Of a DNA stretch of 64,000 nt, positions 7,948 to 16,722 are shown one piece after another (within the stretch, counting starts at the first letter, position 1; every line of letters starts with the position of its first letter). This stretch comes from Planctomycetota bacterium (GTDB taxonomy: Bacteria; Planctomycetota; UBA1135; UBA2386). Location of the stretch: assembly GCA_947444055.1 (NCBI GenBank), contig CANEYR010000007.1, positions 40,724 through 104,723 of the forward strand. The letters run 5' to 3'. The position numbers and the translations under genes were made by a program. The notes below the pieces were generated by a model that did not search any database, was not told where the DNA came from, and saw only the letters and a list, made by a program, of their open reading frames with translations.

Positions 7948-9606
7948 TCAGAAATTGCCGATCGTGGTGCGCATGCCGTTCGACACCGTCGCGCCAAACG
8001 CGTTCGCGGTCGGGTCAAGCCAGAACGATTGCCCGAAGAACGTCAACCCGATGAGGCTCGCCTGCGACGGGATCGGCAACGACACCTGCATGCTGGTGCC
8101 CGGCAGACCGAGGTTGGAGATCAAGTTGCCAACGCCCGAGTTGATGTCGACATGCGCCGCACAATCCGGCATGCCGAGCGGCGCCAAACTGATCGCTGGC
8201 AATGACGCCGCACAGAAGAAGAACAGACCGACGTTCTGCCCCGTTTCGTTCGACGTCGAATAGACGACGGTGTTGCCGATGGACGGACTCGGCGTGGCCT
8301 CAAGCTTGAGCGGCTTCACTTCCGGCACCACCAAGCTGACCGCGGTGAGCGTGGCGATGTCGATTGGGCCTGCGTCTGGCGACGCACCACCGGGCGAGAA
8401 TCCGATCACGTGTTCATCGCCGTCCACCGACGTGCCCTGCGCCGTGATCGCTTGCCACACGTAGTTGACCTGGCCGGTCGCCGTGTTGAACTGGAACTGC
8501 AGCGTGCTGCGATTGACGACCGGCGTCGTGCCTTGCAAAGCTGGCCAACTCTCGACGTTGTCCCACGTCACCAACGCCAGCGGCCCGACTTCTTCGAACT
8601 TGATCGTGCCGCTGCCAGCCTCGGCCGGGTTGTAGTCATGCCATGACCACCAGGCCGTCGCCGTGGCGTTCAGCAAGCCGGGAACGAACGGCGTGAAGTT
8701 GTTGGGCGTGACGATCAGGTTGCTGGCCACCGAGATGTAGCCATTGCTGTGCACGAAGAGCTGTTGGGTCGTGCCGCCGGGGAACGCCAGCGGGTTGGTG
8801 AGCGCCACCATCGACTCGCCGTCATCGTTCACGGGCAGGGAGCCCGCGGCCGCCGTCGGCGGAATGAACGCGACGCCGCTGCCGGGAATGACCACGTAGC
8901 CGGTGCTCGTCGGCACCAAACTGATCGAACGCCCCGTCAACGCCGTCGCCGCCGGGCCCGAGCACGTGAAGCGCTGGTAGAACGAGCCGCTCGCGAGGTT
9001 GCAGCCGTTGCCGTAGCGAGTGTTCGAACTCGCGCCGTGCGTCACGTTGCCGGGCAAATAATGAATGCGGCCGAGCCAAATGAAGGGCGTTGCCACGCCC
9101 GAGGCGAAACTCAATGCCTGCACCGATCCCGCCGACAGCGTCATCTCGGTGTTGCTGAAGGTCTGGTTGGCGCCGGTGCCCTGCAAGAACTCGGCGCGCA
9201 CGCCGACGTAGCGGACCGCAATGCCGTAGGTGCCTGGCTGCAACACGATGCCTGGCGTCAGGCTGACCCGAGCCGGCAGCACCTGACCCAAGGTGGTGAC
9301 GGGTCCGGAACCGCGCAGCGTCCACGCCGCGGCGTTCCCTTCACTACCGACGTGGGTCGTGATGCCAGGATTGGTGACATAGACCTCGATCGTGCCCTCG
9401 ACCCCGGCTTGGTTGTCGAGTGAGACGTCGAGGCCCTGGATCGTCACCGCGGTGTTGATGGTGAGGTTGAAGAACACGTTCGGGGTGACGCAGCCAGTCC
9501 ACAAGAACCACGTGTTCGGGATCGGCGTGGGAATCGTGTTGAGCGGTGACTGAGCGACCAAGGCGCCGACGAGGCCGAGGCCAACCAAGAAGTGGCGTGA
9601 ATTCAT
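7948..9606 (-). CDS. Secreted paralogue 3 of the tandem family (552 aa), function unknown
   Basis: The ATG at 9606 yields MNSRHFLVGLGLVGALVAQ, a signal peptide ending in the same AQSPLN junction as paralogue 2, which supports the start. Shared family motifs are IEVYVTNPGITTHVG, IAVRYVGVRAEFL, RYGNGCNLASGSFYQRF, FVHSNGYISV, SWHDYNPAEAGSGTIKFEEVG, VESWPAL, NRSTLQFQFN and IGFSPGGASPDAG. The C-terminal module is MPDCAAHVDINSGVGNLISNLG ... LDPTANAFGATVSNGMRTTIGNF. It looks like the product of local duplication. The most upstream of the three in transcription order, with a 193-bp gap in front of it in which nothing else was recognised. Confidence 0.85.
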   Translation of the reverse strand: MNSRHFLVGLGLVGALVAQSPLNTIPTPIPNTWFLWTGCVTPNVFFNLTINTAVTIQGLDVSLDNQAGVEGTIEVYVTNPGITTHVGSEGNAAAWTLRGSGPVTTLGQVLPARVSLTPGIVLQPGTYGIAVRYVGVRAEFLQGTGANQTFSNTEMTLSAGSVQALSFASGVATPFIWLGRIHYLPGNVTHGASSNTRYGNGCNLASGSFYQRFTCSGPAATALTGRSISLVPTSTGYVVIPGSGVAFIPPTAAAGSLPVNDDGESMVALTNPLAFPGGTTQQLFVHSNGYISVASNLIVTPNNFTPFVPGLLNATATAWWSWHDYNPAEAGSGTIKFEEVGPLALVTWDNVESWPALQGTTPVVNRSTLQFQFNTATGQVNYVWQAITAQGTSVDGDEHVIGFSPGGASPDAGPIDIATLTAVSLVVPEVKPLKLEATPSPSIGNTVVYSTSNETGQNVGLFFFCAASLPAISLAPLGMPDCAAHVDINSGVGNLISNLGLPGTSMQVSLPIPSQASLIGLTFFGQSFWLDPTANAFGATVSNGMRTTIGNF

Positions 9607-9799
9607 GTGACGTGCGCGACTGGGAGGGAGGGACGAGCAGGGACCGCAGCGGCCCAGAGGTAGCAGTAGGAACGTGCCCGCCGCGGGTAACCGCTGGCCA
9701 CCCGGCAGAACGCGATCGTTACGTGACCAGCGCGCTCTTCCCTGGCATTCCCTCGGCGCCTGAGGCACTTCGCCGCAGTCCGAGGCCTCGCGCGGGCAC

Positions 9800-10564
9800 T
9801 CAGAAGCGCAAGCCGCCGCCGAGCATGAAGCCGCTGATCTGCAAGTCGGTGTCGAAGGCGTCGCCGTCGATCAACCCCACGGCGTCGAGCTCGAGCGAGC
9901 GGTAGCCGACAAAGAGATTGAGCAGCGGGGTCGGGTGAATCATCAGCAGCGCTTCGAGGTCGAGGAACGACGTCTCGACGTCCTCCACATCGATCGACAT
10001 GTAGCCGACCTCCACCACCGCGCTGACGAGGCCGAGATCGACTTCACCGCGCAGGAACGCGAGCGGAATCGGCGCCTTCAGTTCGACCGTCTCGGTCGCG
10101 ATGCCGATCTGGTCGGCAACCTCAAGGCTGAGGTCGATGTAGTCGACGGCGATGCCTGGCGAGAGGCTGACCGGTCCGAGCGAGATCTCGAAGGCGTATG
10201 AGAACTTCGCACTCATCAGCTCGAGGTCACTGCGGACCGGCGTGCCGGCAATCAACAAAGGGCTGTCGCCGAAGTTCGTTTGCAGCACACCGGTGCCGTC
10301 GTCTTCCAACATGAACCCGGACACCGCCAGCACCGGCACCCCGGTGTCGATCATCAAGCGGCCGTACGGGGTGCCTTGGTCATCGCCGAGGCCGAACGCG
10401 CTTTCGACGTCTTGGCTGATCGAAGCGGAGCTGGCGCCGGAGACGTAACCGAGATCCCCTTCAACGGCCATCTGGGCGTAACCCGCTTGGGCCGTCACTT
10501 CGAACTGATAACACGCCGGCAACGTCGAGAGGACCGCCGCGGCGACAACGAGAGAGATGCGCAT
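9800..10564 (-). CDS. Lipoprotein with barrel-like outer-membrane features
   Basis: The N-terminus MRISLVVAAAVLSTLPACYQF is a lipoprotein signal with a PAC lipobox. The 254-aa body alternates hydrophobic and polar residues, and a terminal phenylalanine closes LMIHPTPLLNLFVGYRSLELD ... ISGFMLGGGLRF. That pattern resembles small outer-membrane beta-barrels (OmpA/OmpW-like), although a lipidated barrel is unusual and the hydrophobic moment cannot be computed here. It is co-transcribed with the lipoprotein gene upstream, 8 bp away. Specific function unknown. Confidence 0.7.
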   Translation of the reverse strand: MRISLVVAAAVLSTLPACYQFEVTAQAGYAQMAVEGDLGYVSGASSASISQDVESAFGLGDDQGTPYGRLMIDTGVPVLAVSGFMLEDDGTGVLQTNFGDSPLLIAGTPVRSDLELMSAKFSYAFEISLGPVSLSPGIAVDYIDLSLEVADQIGIATETVELKAPIPLAFLRGEVDLGLVSAVVEVGYMSIDVEDVETSFLDLEALLMIHPTPLLNLFVGYRSLELDAVGLIDGDAFDTDLQISGFMLGGGLRF

Positions 10565-10572
10565 GGGCGTGA

Positions 10573-11403
10573 TCAGGGGACGAAGGTGCGGGTGCGGGTG
10601 TCGAGATTGAACGCGTAGCTGCCGGGGATGTCCGTGACGACGATCGTGGCGGTGTTGCTGCCATCGAACGTGATCGTGGCCGTCACGGTGGCATTCGGCC
10701 CGGCAACGCTCAGCGTCACGGTGCCGATCGGGTACTCCTGCGTCGGCGTCTCGTCGAGCAACAGTCCCGGGATGTTGAACGTCAACGCACAGCTGGGCGG
10801 GCCACTGTCCGTGATCGTCGACGGCTCCGTCGCGGGCGGGCCGCCGCTGATGGTGCTGCTGGTCGCCGTCGTGCGCAGCTCTTCCAGTTCATTCTGGTTG
10901 GTGGAGCCACCAATGATTCCCGTCAGGGCCTCGCCGGTGGCGGTGATGCCCCCGCCAGAGATCGAGTAGTCGCCCACCATGAACTTGTCGGTGTCGCCGA
11001 ACGAGGTGCGCAACTGGTTCGCGGCCTCGTCGATCGTCGCATTCAGCGTCGTGAACCCGGTCAGGCTCAGCGTCTGCTGCGCGCCCGTCGGGCTGTAGAA
11101 GCGAATCGCCATGGTGATGGTCGTGCCGCTGGTCGTGTAGGTGACGTTGACGACCGTTCCACCCGCTTCGCTGTTGACCTGGAACGTCAGGCCGGTCGGG
11201 TCCGGGATGGGCTGGCTGTTCGCCTGCCGCCACGTATCGGCGATCGCCAGCAGGGCGTCAGCGCGCGCATACAGGTTGGGGAAGCAGTCGACGAGGGTTT
11301 CGACCCGTCGCTGCAGGTCCGTATCCACGGCAGACGTGATCTTGCTGTCGCAACCGGCGAACATCGCCAGCGCGAGCAGAGACAGACTTCGGAAGTGTGA
11401 CAT
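10573..11403 (-). CDS. Lipoprotein of unknown function
   Basis: The start at 11403 follows GGAGAA at good spacing; an in-frame ATG at 11415 is the alternative. The N-terminus MSHFRSLSLLALAMFAGCDSK has an AGC lipobox. The 276-aa body has an N-terminal helical part (LQRRVETLVDCFPNLYARAD) and a Thr/Gly-rich beta part (YTTSGTTITMAIRFYSP, SVAGPNATVTATITFDG). It ends FNLDTRTRTFVP with no second anchor. It is first gene of a two-gene minus-strand unit with the barrel-like lipoprotein and is divergent from the plus-strand lipoprotein operon at 11598. Family not recognised. Confidence 0.7.
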   Translation of the reverse strand: MSHFRSLSLLALAMFAGCDSKITSAVDTDLQRRVETLVDCFPNLYARADALLAIADTWRQANSQPIPDPTGLTFQVNSEAGGTVVNVTYTTSGTTITMAIRFYSPTGAQQTLSLTGFTTLNATIDEAANQLRTSFGDTDKFMVGDYSISGGGITATGEALTGIIGGSTNQNELEELRTTATSSTISGGPPATEPSTITDSGPPSCALTFNIPGLLLDETPTQEYPIGTVTLSVAGPNATVTATITFDGSNTATIVVTDIPGSYAFNLDTRTRTFVP

Positions 11404-11597
11404 GGGGTTCTCCATTCAATGAACGAGCGAAGTGCAGCGCGAGTATCCGATGACAGCGGAAGGCGAGTCAACGACCGAACAATGGCAATGGTGAATGAGG
11501 GCGGTGGCGACGAGGGAATGAAAGACAGCGCAACCAAGGCGATCCGGCTCGTATCTACGCACCCGTTCCGTCGACCCGCGCCGTCGCCATGCACCCT

Positions 11598-12005
11598 ATG
11601 ACGCTTCGAGCCCTGATCCCGATCGCACTTCTTCTTCTGTGCAGTTGCGCGGCCTCACCACCCACAGTTGTCGGCGCAGCGGCTCATTGGCATCGTGTTA
11701 CGACCACGATTACCGTCACCGACCGCGACCTCCTGCCTACAGCCAGCGTCCAGATCCCGGCATTCTCGACGGTTGTTTGGCGCAATCGCGGCACCGCACC
11801 ACTGGAAGTAACGATCCAAGCGGCATCGTGCGGCGACTGTGAGACGGTGATGGGATTTGCGCCTGACCCCGACGGTGCGCGCTCCGTCGCACTGGCGCCG
11901 GGATCGGTGGCCTCAATCTGCTTCCACGATGAAGGCTCGTTCCCGTTCGTGGCGAAGCTCGGCGTAGGCGAACAACGCGGCACCATCACCGTCGTCACGC
12001 CATGA
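11598..12005 (+). CDS. Cupredoxin-like lipoprotein lacking the usual copper ligands
   Basis: This 135-aa protein starts MTLRALIPIALLLLCSCAAS with a CSC lipobox; an ATG three codons upstream (11589) is also possible. The mature part resembles a single plastocyanin-like domain: IPAFSTVVWRNRGTAPLEV, then PGSVASICFHDEGSFPFVAKL and GTITVV. In canonical cupredoxins the strand after GxYPY carries Cys and His and the WxN-loop carries a His. Here those positions read FVAKL and PLEV, so type-1 copper binding looks lost. It is first gene of a three-lipoprotein operon and overlaps the next gene by ATGA. Confidence 0.65.
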   Translation: MTLRALIPIALLLLCSCAASPPTVVGAAAHWHRVTTTITVTDRDLLPTASVQIPAFSTVVWRNRGTAPLEVTIQAASCGDCETVMGFAPDPDGARSVALAPGSVASICFHDEGSFPFVAKLGVGEQRGTITVVTP

Positions 12006-12883
12006 GAGAGGGCCTGGCACTCACCGGCATGATGGTGGTCTTCGCCGCCTGTGGCAGTGTGAACTACCGCGTCAATGCAAGCGTTGACGCGCCGCGCACC
12101 GTCGCGGTGCTGCCAATCCGTGGCGCGGCGCCATCCGGGCTTCGGGATGTCACGCGCCAACTGCTGCACAGTCGCCTGCAGGCCCGCGGCTATCGCCTGC
12201 CGGAGCTGGCCTGGGTCGATCGCGTGCTAAGCGAACATGACTGGCTGCGCGATCCCGAACGCTTCACCAGCAACCCAACCGCGCTCGCCGCGGTCATCGC
12301 CGCTCTACAGGTTGATGCGCTGCTTATCACAGACGAACTCGACGAGAGTAGCTTCAACGTCATCTTGCTGCGGCGGCATGCAGTCAATGGCAGCGCGCGC
12401 ATCCACGACGCCGAAGGGCGCGAGTACTGGTCTGCCGGCCACGGCGCCAGCAACTTCGGCGGCTTCCTCTTAACCAGCGGCCAGGTGTTCGCCGAACTGC
12501 GCGCCCAGGGCGAACACGGCACCGCGATGGCGTCGCTCGCACTCGCCGATGAATTCGTCGCAGACATCGTTGGCACCATTCCATTGCGAGAAGCAGCGCC
12601 ATTGCGTGCCGAGCCACCGCGAATCACCCATCTCACCGCCGCACGCACGCCGCGCACCGATGGCAGTGAACGCATTCTGGTGCGCGCTCACGCGACCACC
12701 GGCGCCACGCTGCGTTTTGAACTGGCGCCACACACAAGCGGAGTCCCCATGGTCCAAGAGCCCGGCCATGCCGAGCGGTATCAAGGCGAACACGACATTC
12801 CTTTCGGCACCGCAGTGCAGCGAGTCGTCGTCCGTGCACGCGATGCCTTTGGCCGCGAAACCGCAAGCGAGATCGCATGGTGA
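12002..12883 (+). CDS. LpoB/GNA1162-like lipoprotein
   Basis: A 293-aa lipoprotein with signal MREGLALTGMMVVFAACGS (AAC lipobox). Residues 30-180 resemble the LpoB/GNA1162 (DUF799) fold: TVAVLPIRGAAPSGLRDVTR, LLHSRLQARGYRLPEL, then VDALLITDELDES. In characterised relatives these are outer-membrane lipoproteins, some of which activate peptidoglycan synthases. The remainder (ERILVRAHATTGATLRFEL) looks like a beta domain appended to that fold. The ATG overlaps the preceding stop (ATGA), and the next lipoprotein gene overlaps its 3' end, so the three are probably made together. Confidence 0.65.
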   Translation: MREGLALTGMMVVFAACGSVNYRVNASVDAPRTVAVLPIRGAAPSGLRDVTRQLLHSRLQARGYRLPELAWVDRVLSEHDWLRDPERFTSNPTALAAVIAALQVDALLITDELDESSFNVILLRRHAVNGSARIHDAEGREYWSAGHGASNFGGFLLTSGQVFAELRAQGEHGTAMASLALADEFVADIVGTIPLREAAPLRAEPPRITHLTAARTPRTDGSERILVRAHATTGATLRFELAPHTSGVPMVQEPGHAERYQGEHDIPFGTAVQRVVVRARDAFGRETASEIAW

Positions 12884-13944
12884 AGTCGCCACACTCCGTC
12901 ACGTTCGCCGGCGCTTGCCTTTTGGCAGCCTGCACGGGCATGCACGTGCGTCACCACGCCGCGCCGGAATTGGCGCAGCTGCGCACGATGGGATACCGGA
13001 TCGCGGTGATGCCCTTCGCCGTCTCTGCGCCAGACGATGGTTTCCTGGCCGAATCGCTAGCGACGATCGGAGAAGTGATCGCGCTCGAAGCCAGCCGTGA
13101 ACTACCGATGCGCGCCCGCATCGGTTCGTTGCTGCACAACGATGTCGTCACGTGGCTGCATCAAACCGAGTTTGAAGTGATCGACCCGTGGCACGTCGCG
13201 ACCCAACTCGCGCACGCCGGCATGTCCAAGGAGAAGAGCAGCGACCCACGCGAGGCGCGCGAGGTTGCTCGCGCCATCGGCGCCGACGGCCTCGTCTATG
13301 GCGAAGTGCGACGTTGGAATCGCGGTTACTACGTGCTGCAAACGGTCGTCGACGTCGCCCTGCAACTCGATCTGCGCGATGCCAACACTGGCAAGCAGCT
13401 GTTTCTCACCGAGCGCACGGAGACCATCGGCTCCGGCCTCACGGGCGGCCCCACCGGGTATGTCTCCGTCGCCACCGAGCCAATCGCCGGCTTGCGCGGT
13501 TCGCAACTGCGGTCTCTGACACGCTCGGTTGCTCGTCACGCCGTCGCCGACATGAACGGCGGCGACCTCGGCAACCAGCAGAACGCATCGACCCCACGGC
13601 TGGCCGTCGTCGCACTGGCCAAAGAGCACGATGGCCCCTTCCGGCGCGGAGAACGCGTGGACGTGATCGCCATCGGTTCTCCTGACTGCGAAGTGCGCTT
13701 CGACCTTGGCCGCCTACGCACCGTCGTGCCGATGCGACAGTCCGAGCGTCACGAGGATGCGCACGGTGCACGCGTCACCTATCTCGGCCACTACATCGTT
13801 GGCCCAACCGACAACGCGCAGGAGCTGCCGCTCTACTGCACGATCCAGCGCGGCGCCGCCCGACGAGCCGTCGCCATTCGGTATCGCTGGGAAGGTGCTC
13901 TATCGCTCGCAGCGACGGCGCCCACGCAAAACAGCAGTCCGTGA
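12877..13944 (+). CDS. Second LpoB/GNA1162-like lipoprotein
   Basis: A 355-aa protein with signal MVKSPHSVTFAGACLLAACTG (AAC lipobox). As in the preceding gene, an N-terminal domain begins GYRIAVMPFAVSAPD, followed by FEVIDPWHVATQLAHAG and AREVARAIGADGLVYGEVRRW, the typical layout of DUF799/LpoB-like proteins that sense or report a cell-envelope state. An NTGKQLFLTERTE segment and a C-terminal beta region follow. The start overlaps the upstream gene by 7 bp (a GTG three bases later is possible). A strong hairpin 7 bp after the stop ends the operon. Confidence 0.65.
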   Translation: MVKSPHSVTFAGACLLAACTGMHVRHHAAPELAQLRTMGYRIAVMPFAVSAPDDGFLAESLATIGEVIALEASRELPMRARIGSLLHNDVVTWLHQTEFEVIDPWHVATQLAHAGMSKEKSSDPREAREVARAIGADGLVYGEVRRWNRGYYVLQTVVDVALQLDLRDANTGKQLFLTERTETIGSGLTGGPTGYVSVATEPIAGLRGSQLRSLTRSVARHAVADMNGGDLGNQQNASTPRLAVVALAKEHDGPFRRGERVDVIAIGSPDCEVRFDLGRLRTVVPMRQSERHEDAHGARVTYLGHYIVGPTDNAQELPLYCTIQRGAARRAVAIRYRWEGALSLAATAPTQNSSP

Positions 13945-13950
13945 AACACC

Positions 13951-13972
13951 GCGGGCGGCCGAGGCCGCCCGC
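13951..13972 (+). terminator. Intrinsic (probably bidirectional) terminator of the lipoprotein operon
   Basis: A perfect 10-bp inverted repeat, GCGGGCGGCC and GGCCGCCCGC, with a 2-bp centre lies 7 bp past the stop at 13944. It is followed on the plus strand by pyrimidine-rich TGCAACGTCTTCTCT and on the minus strand by GGTGTTTC. It sits between convergent genes, the lipoprotein operon and the redoxin gene. Confidence 0.75.
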
Positions 13973-14021
13973 TGCAACGTCTTCTCTACTTGGCGCCCGC
14001 ACGGGGCGCGAACTTGGTGCG

Positions 14022-14675
14022 TCAACCATAGGGTTTGGTGGTCGGCACCGTGGGCTTCTCACCGGCTAGCACCTGCGTGATGGCGTCGCGCAGGTACTGC
14101 GTCGGCAGTGGCAGCTTGCCGCGACTGTCGTCATCCAGAGCACCCTGGTATTGCAGCTTGCCGTCCTTGTCGAAGACGAAGCAATGCGGCGTCGTCTTGG
14201 CATCAAGCAGCGCGCCGAGCTTGCACTCGTGGTCGACGACGATGGCGTGGTTGACCTTGCTCTCCTTCGCCTTCGCGCGCAGCTTGGCATACGGCAGCTT
14301 GTCCGCGTCCTTGCCCTCAAACTCCTTCGCCGTCGGCACCGTGCCGATCTCGTTGGCGTTGCCCGCGACGCCGAGCATCACGACGCCTTTGTCGGCAAAC
14401 TCGGCGCTGATCAGGTTCAGCTTTGGCTCGGCCACCACTTCGGTCGGACACGTCATCGACCAGAAGTGCAACACGACCACTTTGCCGCGCAGCTCGTCGA
14501 GCCCTTGCACCTTGCCGTCGAGCGTGCGGAACGTCAGCCCCTTCGGCAGCGCATCCCCGAGCGCCATCACCTTGTCAGTCGGCGCCGGCGCGGGCGCTGG
14601 TTTCGGTGCAGGATCCTGGGCGAATGCGCAGGTCAGGAGCGCCAACGCGGCGCCAGCCAACGGAAGTGCTTGCAT
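14022..14675 (-). CDS. Exported thioredoxin-fold redoxin with a single active-site cysteine
   Basis: The ATG at 14675 gives MQALPLAGAALALLTCAFAQ, a signal peptide, followed by a Pro/Ala linker. The longer track start is antisense read-through of the neighbouring gene. The 217-aa product has an AhpC/TSA-redoxin core: LRGKVVVLHFWSMTCPTEVV, KGVVMLGVAGNANEIG, TTPHCFVFDKDGKLQYQG. The active site is CPTE rather than CxxC, so it may act as a 1-Cys or peroxiredoxin-like protein, or use the separate Cys in DHECKLG or PHCF. A Lys/Asp-rich insertion (FEGKDADKLPYAKLRAKAKE) sits mid-domain. Likely periplasmic; it is not obviously co-transcribed with its neighbours. Confidence 0.85.
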   Translation of the reverse strand: MQALPLAGAALALLTCAFAQDPAPKPAPAPAPTDKVMALGDALPKGLTFRTLDGKVQGLDELRGKVVVLHFWSMTCPTEVVAEPKLNLISAEFADKGVVMLGVAGNANEIGTVPTAKEFEGKDADKLPYAKLRAKAKESKVNHAIVVDHECKLGALLDAKTTPHCFVFDKDGKLQYQGALDDDSRGKLPLPTQYLRDAITQVLAGEKPTVPTTKPYG

Positions 14676-14866
14676 AAGGAACCTCGTCAAGTGCAGGCGG
14701 CAATCGTGTAGTTCGCGCCTCAATCGCACAACAGACGTCTTGTAACGACCTTCGCAGCCGATCGGCATGAGCCCATCCAAGAAGAACGCCAAGCGAACGA
14801 CACCCGCCAGGAGATCGGCCACCGCCATCGCCGTCGTCGAGCAAGCGGTGGTTGCGCGCGCACCCG

Positions 14867-16654
14867 TCAGCGCAGTAGCGCGTCGACATCCGCGACCATC
14901 GCCACCGCCCAGGTCCGGTACGCTGCGGGCGTCAGGTGCAGGAAGTCCGGCATGACGTCCTTCGTGAGCACGCCGCCCGCCGCGAGGAAACGTTCGCCGA
15001 TGTCCAGCGAGACGACCATGGCGTCGTCCGCGAACGCCGCCGCGGCCAAACGACTCGCTGCCGCACACTTCTCGCGCTGCGCGTTCTGGCGCTCGCCGCG
15101 GGGAAAGATCGCCAGCAACAGCACCTTCGCCTTCGGTAGCCCCGTGCGCAGCCGCTTCACGACGGCGATCACACCCTGCGCGATTTCCTCAGCACTGTGG
15201 TCATCCCCATTGCTGTTGTTGGTGCCAATCATCACGACGCTCGCCCGCACTTCGTTGTTGGCCGCCGCGAGCGCCGCCAGCAGGTCATGGTCCAACCGCC
15301 AGAGCACATGCTGCGTGCGATCGCCGGACACGCCGACATTGATCGTGTGCCGCGGCGCCCAGAACTCGTCCCACACCGGGCGGCCCGGGCCATTCCAAGC
15401 TTGGGTGATTGAGTCGCCGACAAACACGAGCCGGTGGCCGCCGGCCTTCGCCGTCGCCAAATGCCGCGCCACACGTTGTTCCCACTCCGGGCCGGCCCGC
15501 GGTGCTGGCACCACCGCCGCCGATTCGCGCGCAAACGTCGGCACCGGTCCCTTCGCCAGCGTGTCAAGCTCGGTCAACTGCAGCCGCACGGCTCGCACAA
15601 AGGGCGACTGGCTGGGTTCGAAATGGCCGTAGGTCGTGAGCACGAACGTGCCGTCCGGCAGCACCTCGACCCCGGGATACGCGCAGTCCGTGCCTTGCCA
15701 ATTGCGCGACAGACGCACGCGATACTGGCCGGTGCGACCGTGCTCAAGATCGGCGAAGGTGCCCACCCACGCCACCCAATCCCCGCGCGTCGGGCTGCCC
15801 TTCGCCATGTCGCGAAACGACAACAGCAGGCGCCCATCGGGTCCATAGCCGCCAACGTGGCGATCCCCGCAAAGACTCAGCGGCAACTCGACTGGCGCCG
15901 ACCACGTCTTCGCTTCGTCTGCCGAGAACGCCACGTGGCTGCCCTTCTTGCGCGAGTTCTCGCGCAGCAACATCGCCAAACGTTTGCCATCGGGAGAACG
16001 CACCACGCCCGGCTCGCACAGATCCAGCGTCTCGACTTGGCTGACGATGGTCGGCGCACTCCATGACAACCCACCGTCCGTCGACACGACTTGGTACACG
16101 GTGAAGTGCGAGCGCTTGCCGCCCTGCGCGAAGAAGCGACCGTCGTCGTGAAAGAACGCCGCGTGGTTGCCGTTCGACAAGGTCACGACACTCGCCATCG
16201 CGACGATGCCGCCGTACGTGCCGATCGGCTGCAACTCCGTCCAGGTGGCGCCATCGTCGCTCGACACACTGCTGCGAATCGGCCAGCGCCCGGAGAACAG
16301 GACGAGGCGCGCCTTGCCATCGCGATCGACGAGCCGGTGCATCGTTGGCGTCTCTTGGCTCGTCAACCAACTCTCCGGCACCGGCAGCGGCTCACTCCAC
16401 GTCAAGCCACCATCGCCGCTCCTCTGCAACACGATCGGTCCCTTGCCATGACCTTCCGGATGCACGCACAACATCGTCTTGCCATCGGGCAGCAGCACCG
16501 TCGTCGGATGACCGAGGTACTTGCCGCGCACCTGCCGCACCGTCACTTGCCGAGCCGTGTCGCCGTCGAGATCGAGCCAACGCAAGGCCGTCTCTTCTTG
16601 GGCCGCCAGACCAGCAACGAGAACGAACCAAGCCGTGAGCATCGATGGGCGCAT
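14867..16654 (-). CDS. Secreted BNR/sialidase-like and SGNH-hydrolase fusion protein
   Basis: A 595-aa two-domain exported protein starting MRPSMLTAWFVLVAGLAAQEE (start at 16654, or Met at 16642). Residues 20-370 form a six-bladed sialidase-like propeller with Asp-box repeats: RSGDGGLTWSEP, SSDDGATWTEL, STDGGLSWSAP and SADEAKTWSAP. Residues about 390-595 are an SGNH/GDSL esterase: block I VFVGDSITQAW, block II GVSGDR, block III VMIGTNNSNGD and block V PDFLHLTPAAY supply the Ser, Gly, Asn and Asp/His positions. The pairing suggests removal of sugar residues together with O-acyl groups from a glycan, which is an inference. The 711-aa track start was rejected as out of secretory context. Confidence 0.85.
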   Translation of the reverse strand: MRPSMLTAWFVLVAGLAAQEETALRWLDLDGDTARQVTVRQVRGKYLGHPTTVLLPDGKTMLCVHPEGHGKGPIVLQRSGDGGLTWSEPLPVPESWLTSQETPTMHRLVDRDGKARLVLFSGRWPIRSSVSSDDGATWTELQPIGTYGGIVAMASVVTLSNGNHAAFFHDDGRFFAQGGKRSHFTVYQVVSTDGGLSWSAPTIVSQVETLDLCEPGVVRSPDGKRLAMLLRENSRKKGSHVAFSADEAKTWSAPVELPLSLCGDRHVGGYGPDGRLLLSFRDMAKGSPTRGDWVAWVGTFADLEHGRTGQYRVRLSRNWQGTDCAYPGVEVLPDGTFVLTTYGHFEPSQSPFVRAVRLQLTELDTLAKGPVPTFARESAAVVPAPRAGPEWEQRVARHLATAKAGGHRLVFVGDSITQAWNGPGRPVWDEFWAPRHTINVGVSGDRTQHVLWRLDHDLLAALAAANNEVRASVVMIGTNNSNGDDHSAEEIAQGVIAVVKRLRTGLPKAKVLLLAIFPRGERQNAQREKCAAASRLAAAAFADDAMVVSLDIGERFLAAGGVLTKDVMPDFLHLTPAAYRTWAVAMVADVDALLR

Positions 16655-16722
16655 GCGGCCTTCGTAACGATCAGACCATCGGCTCGGCAAGCATGCGGGC
16701 GCGCGCCCAGCGAAGATCCCGG

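Noticed and set aside
13951-13972. Operator reading of the GCGGGCGGCC palindrome
   Set aside because: It sits 7 bp after a stop codon between convergent genes and has pyrimidine tracts on its exits, so a terminator is the simpler explanation.
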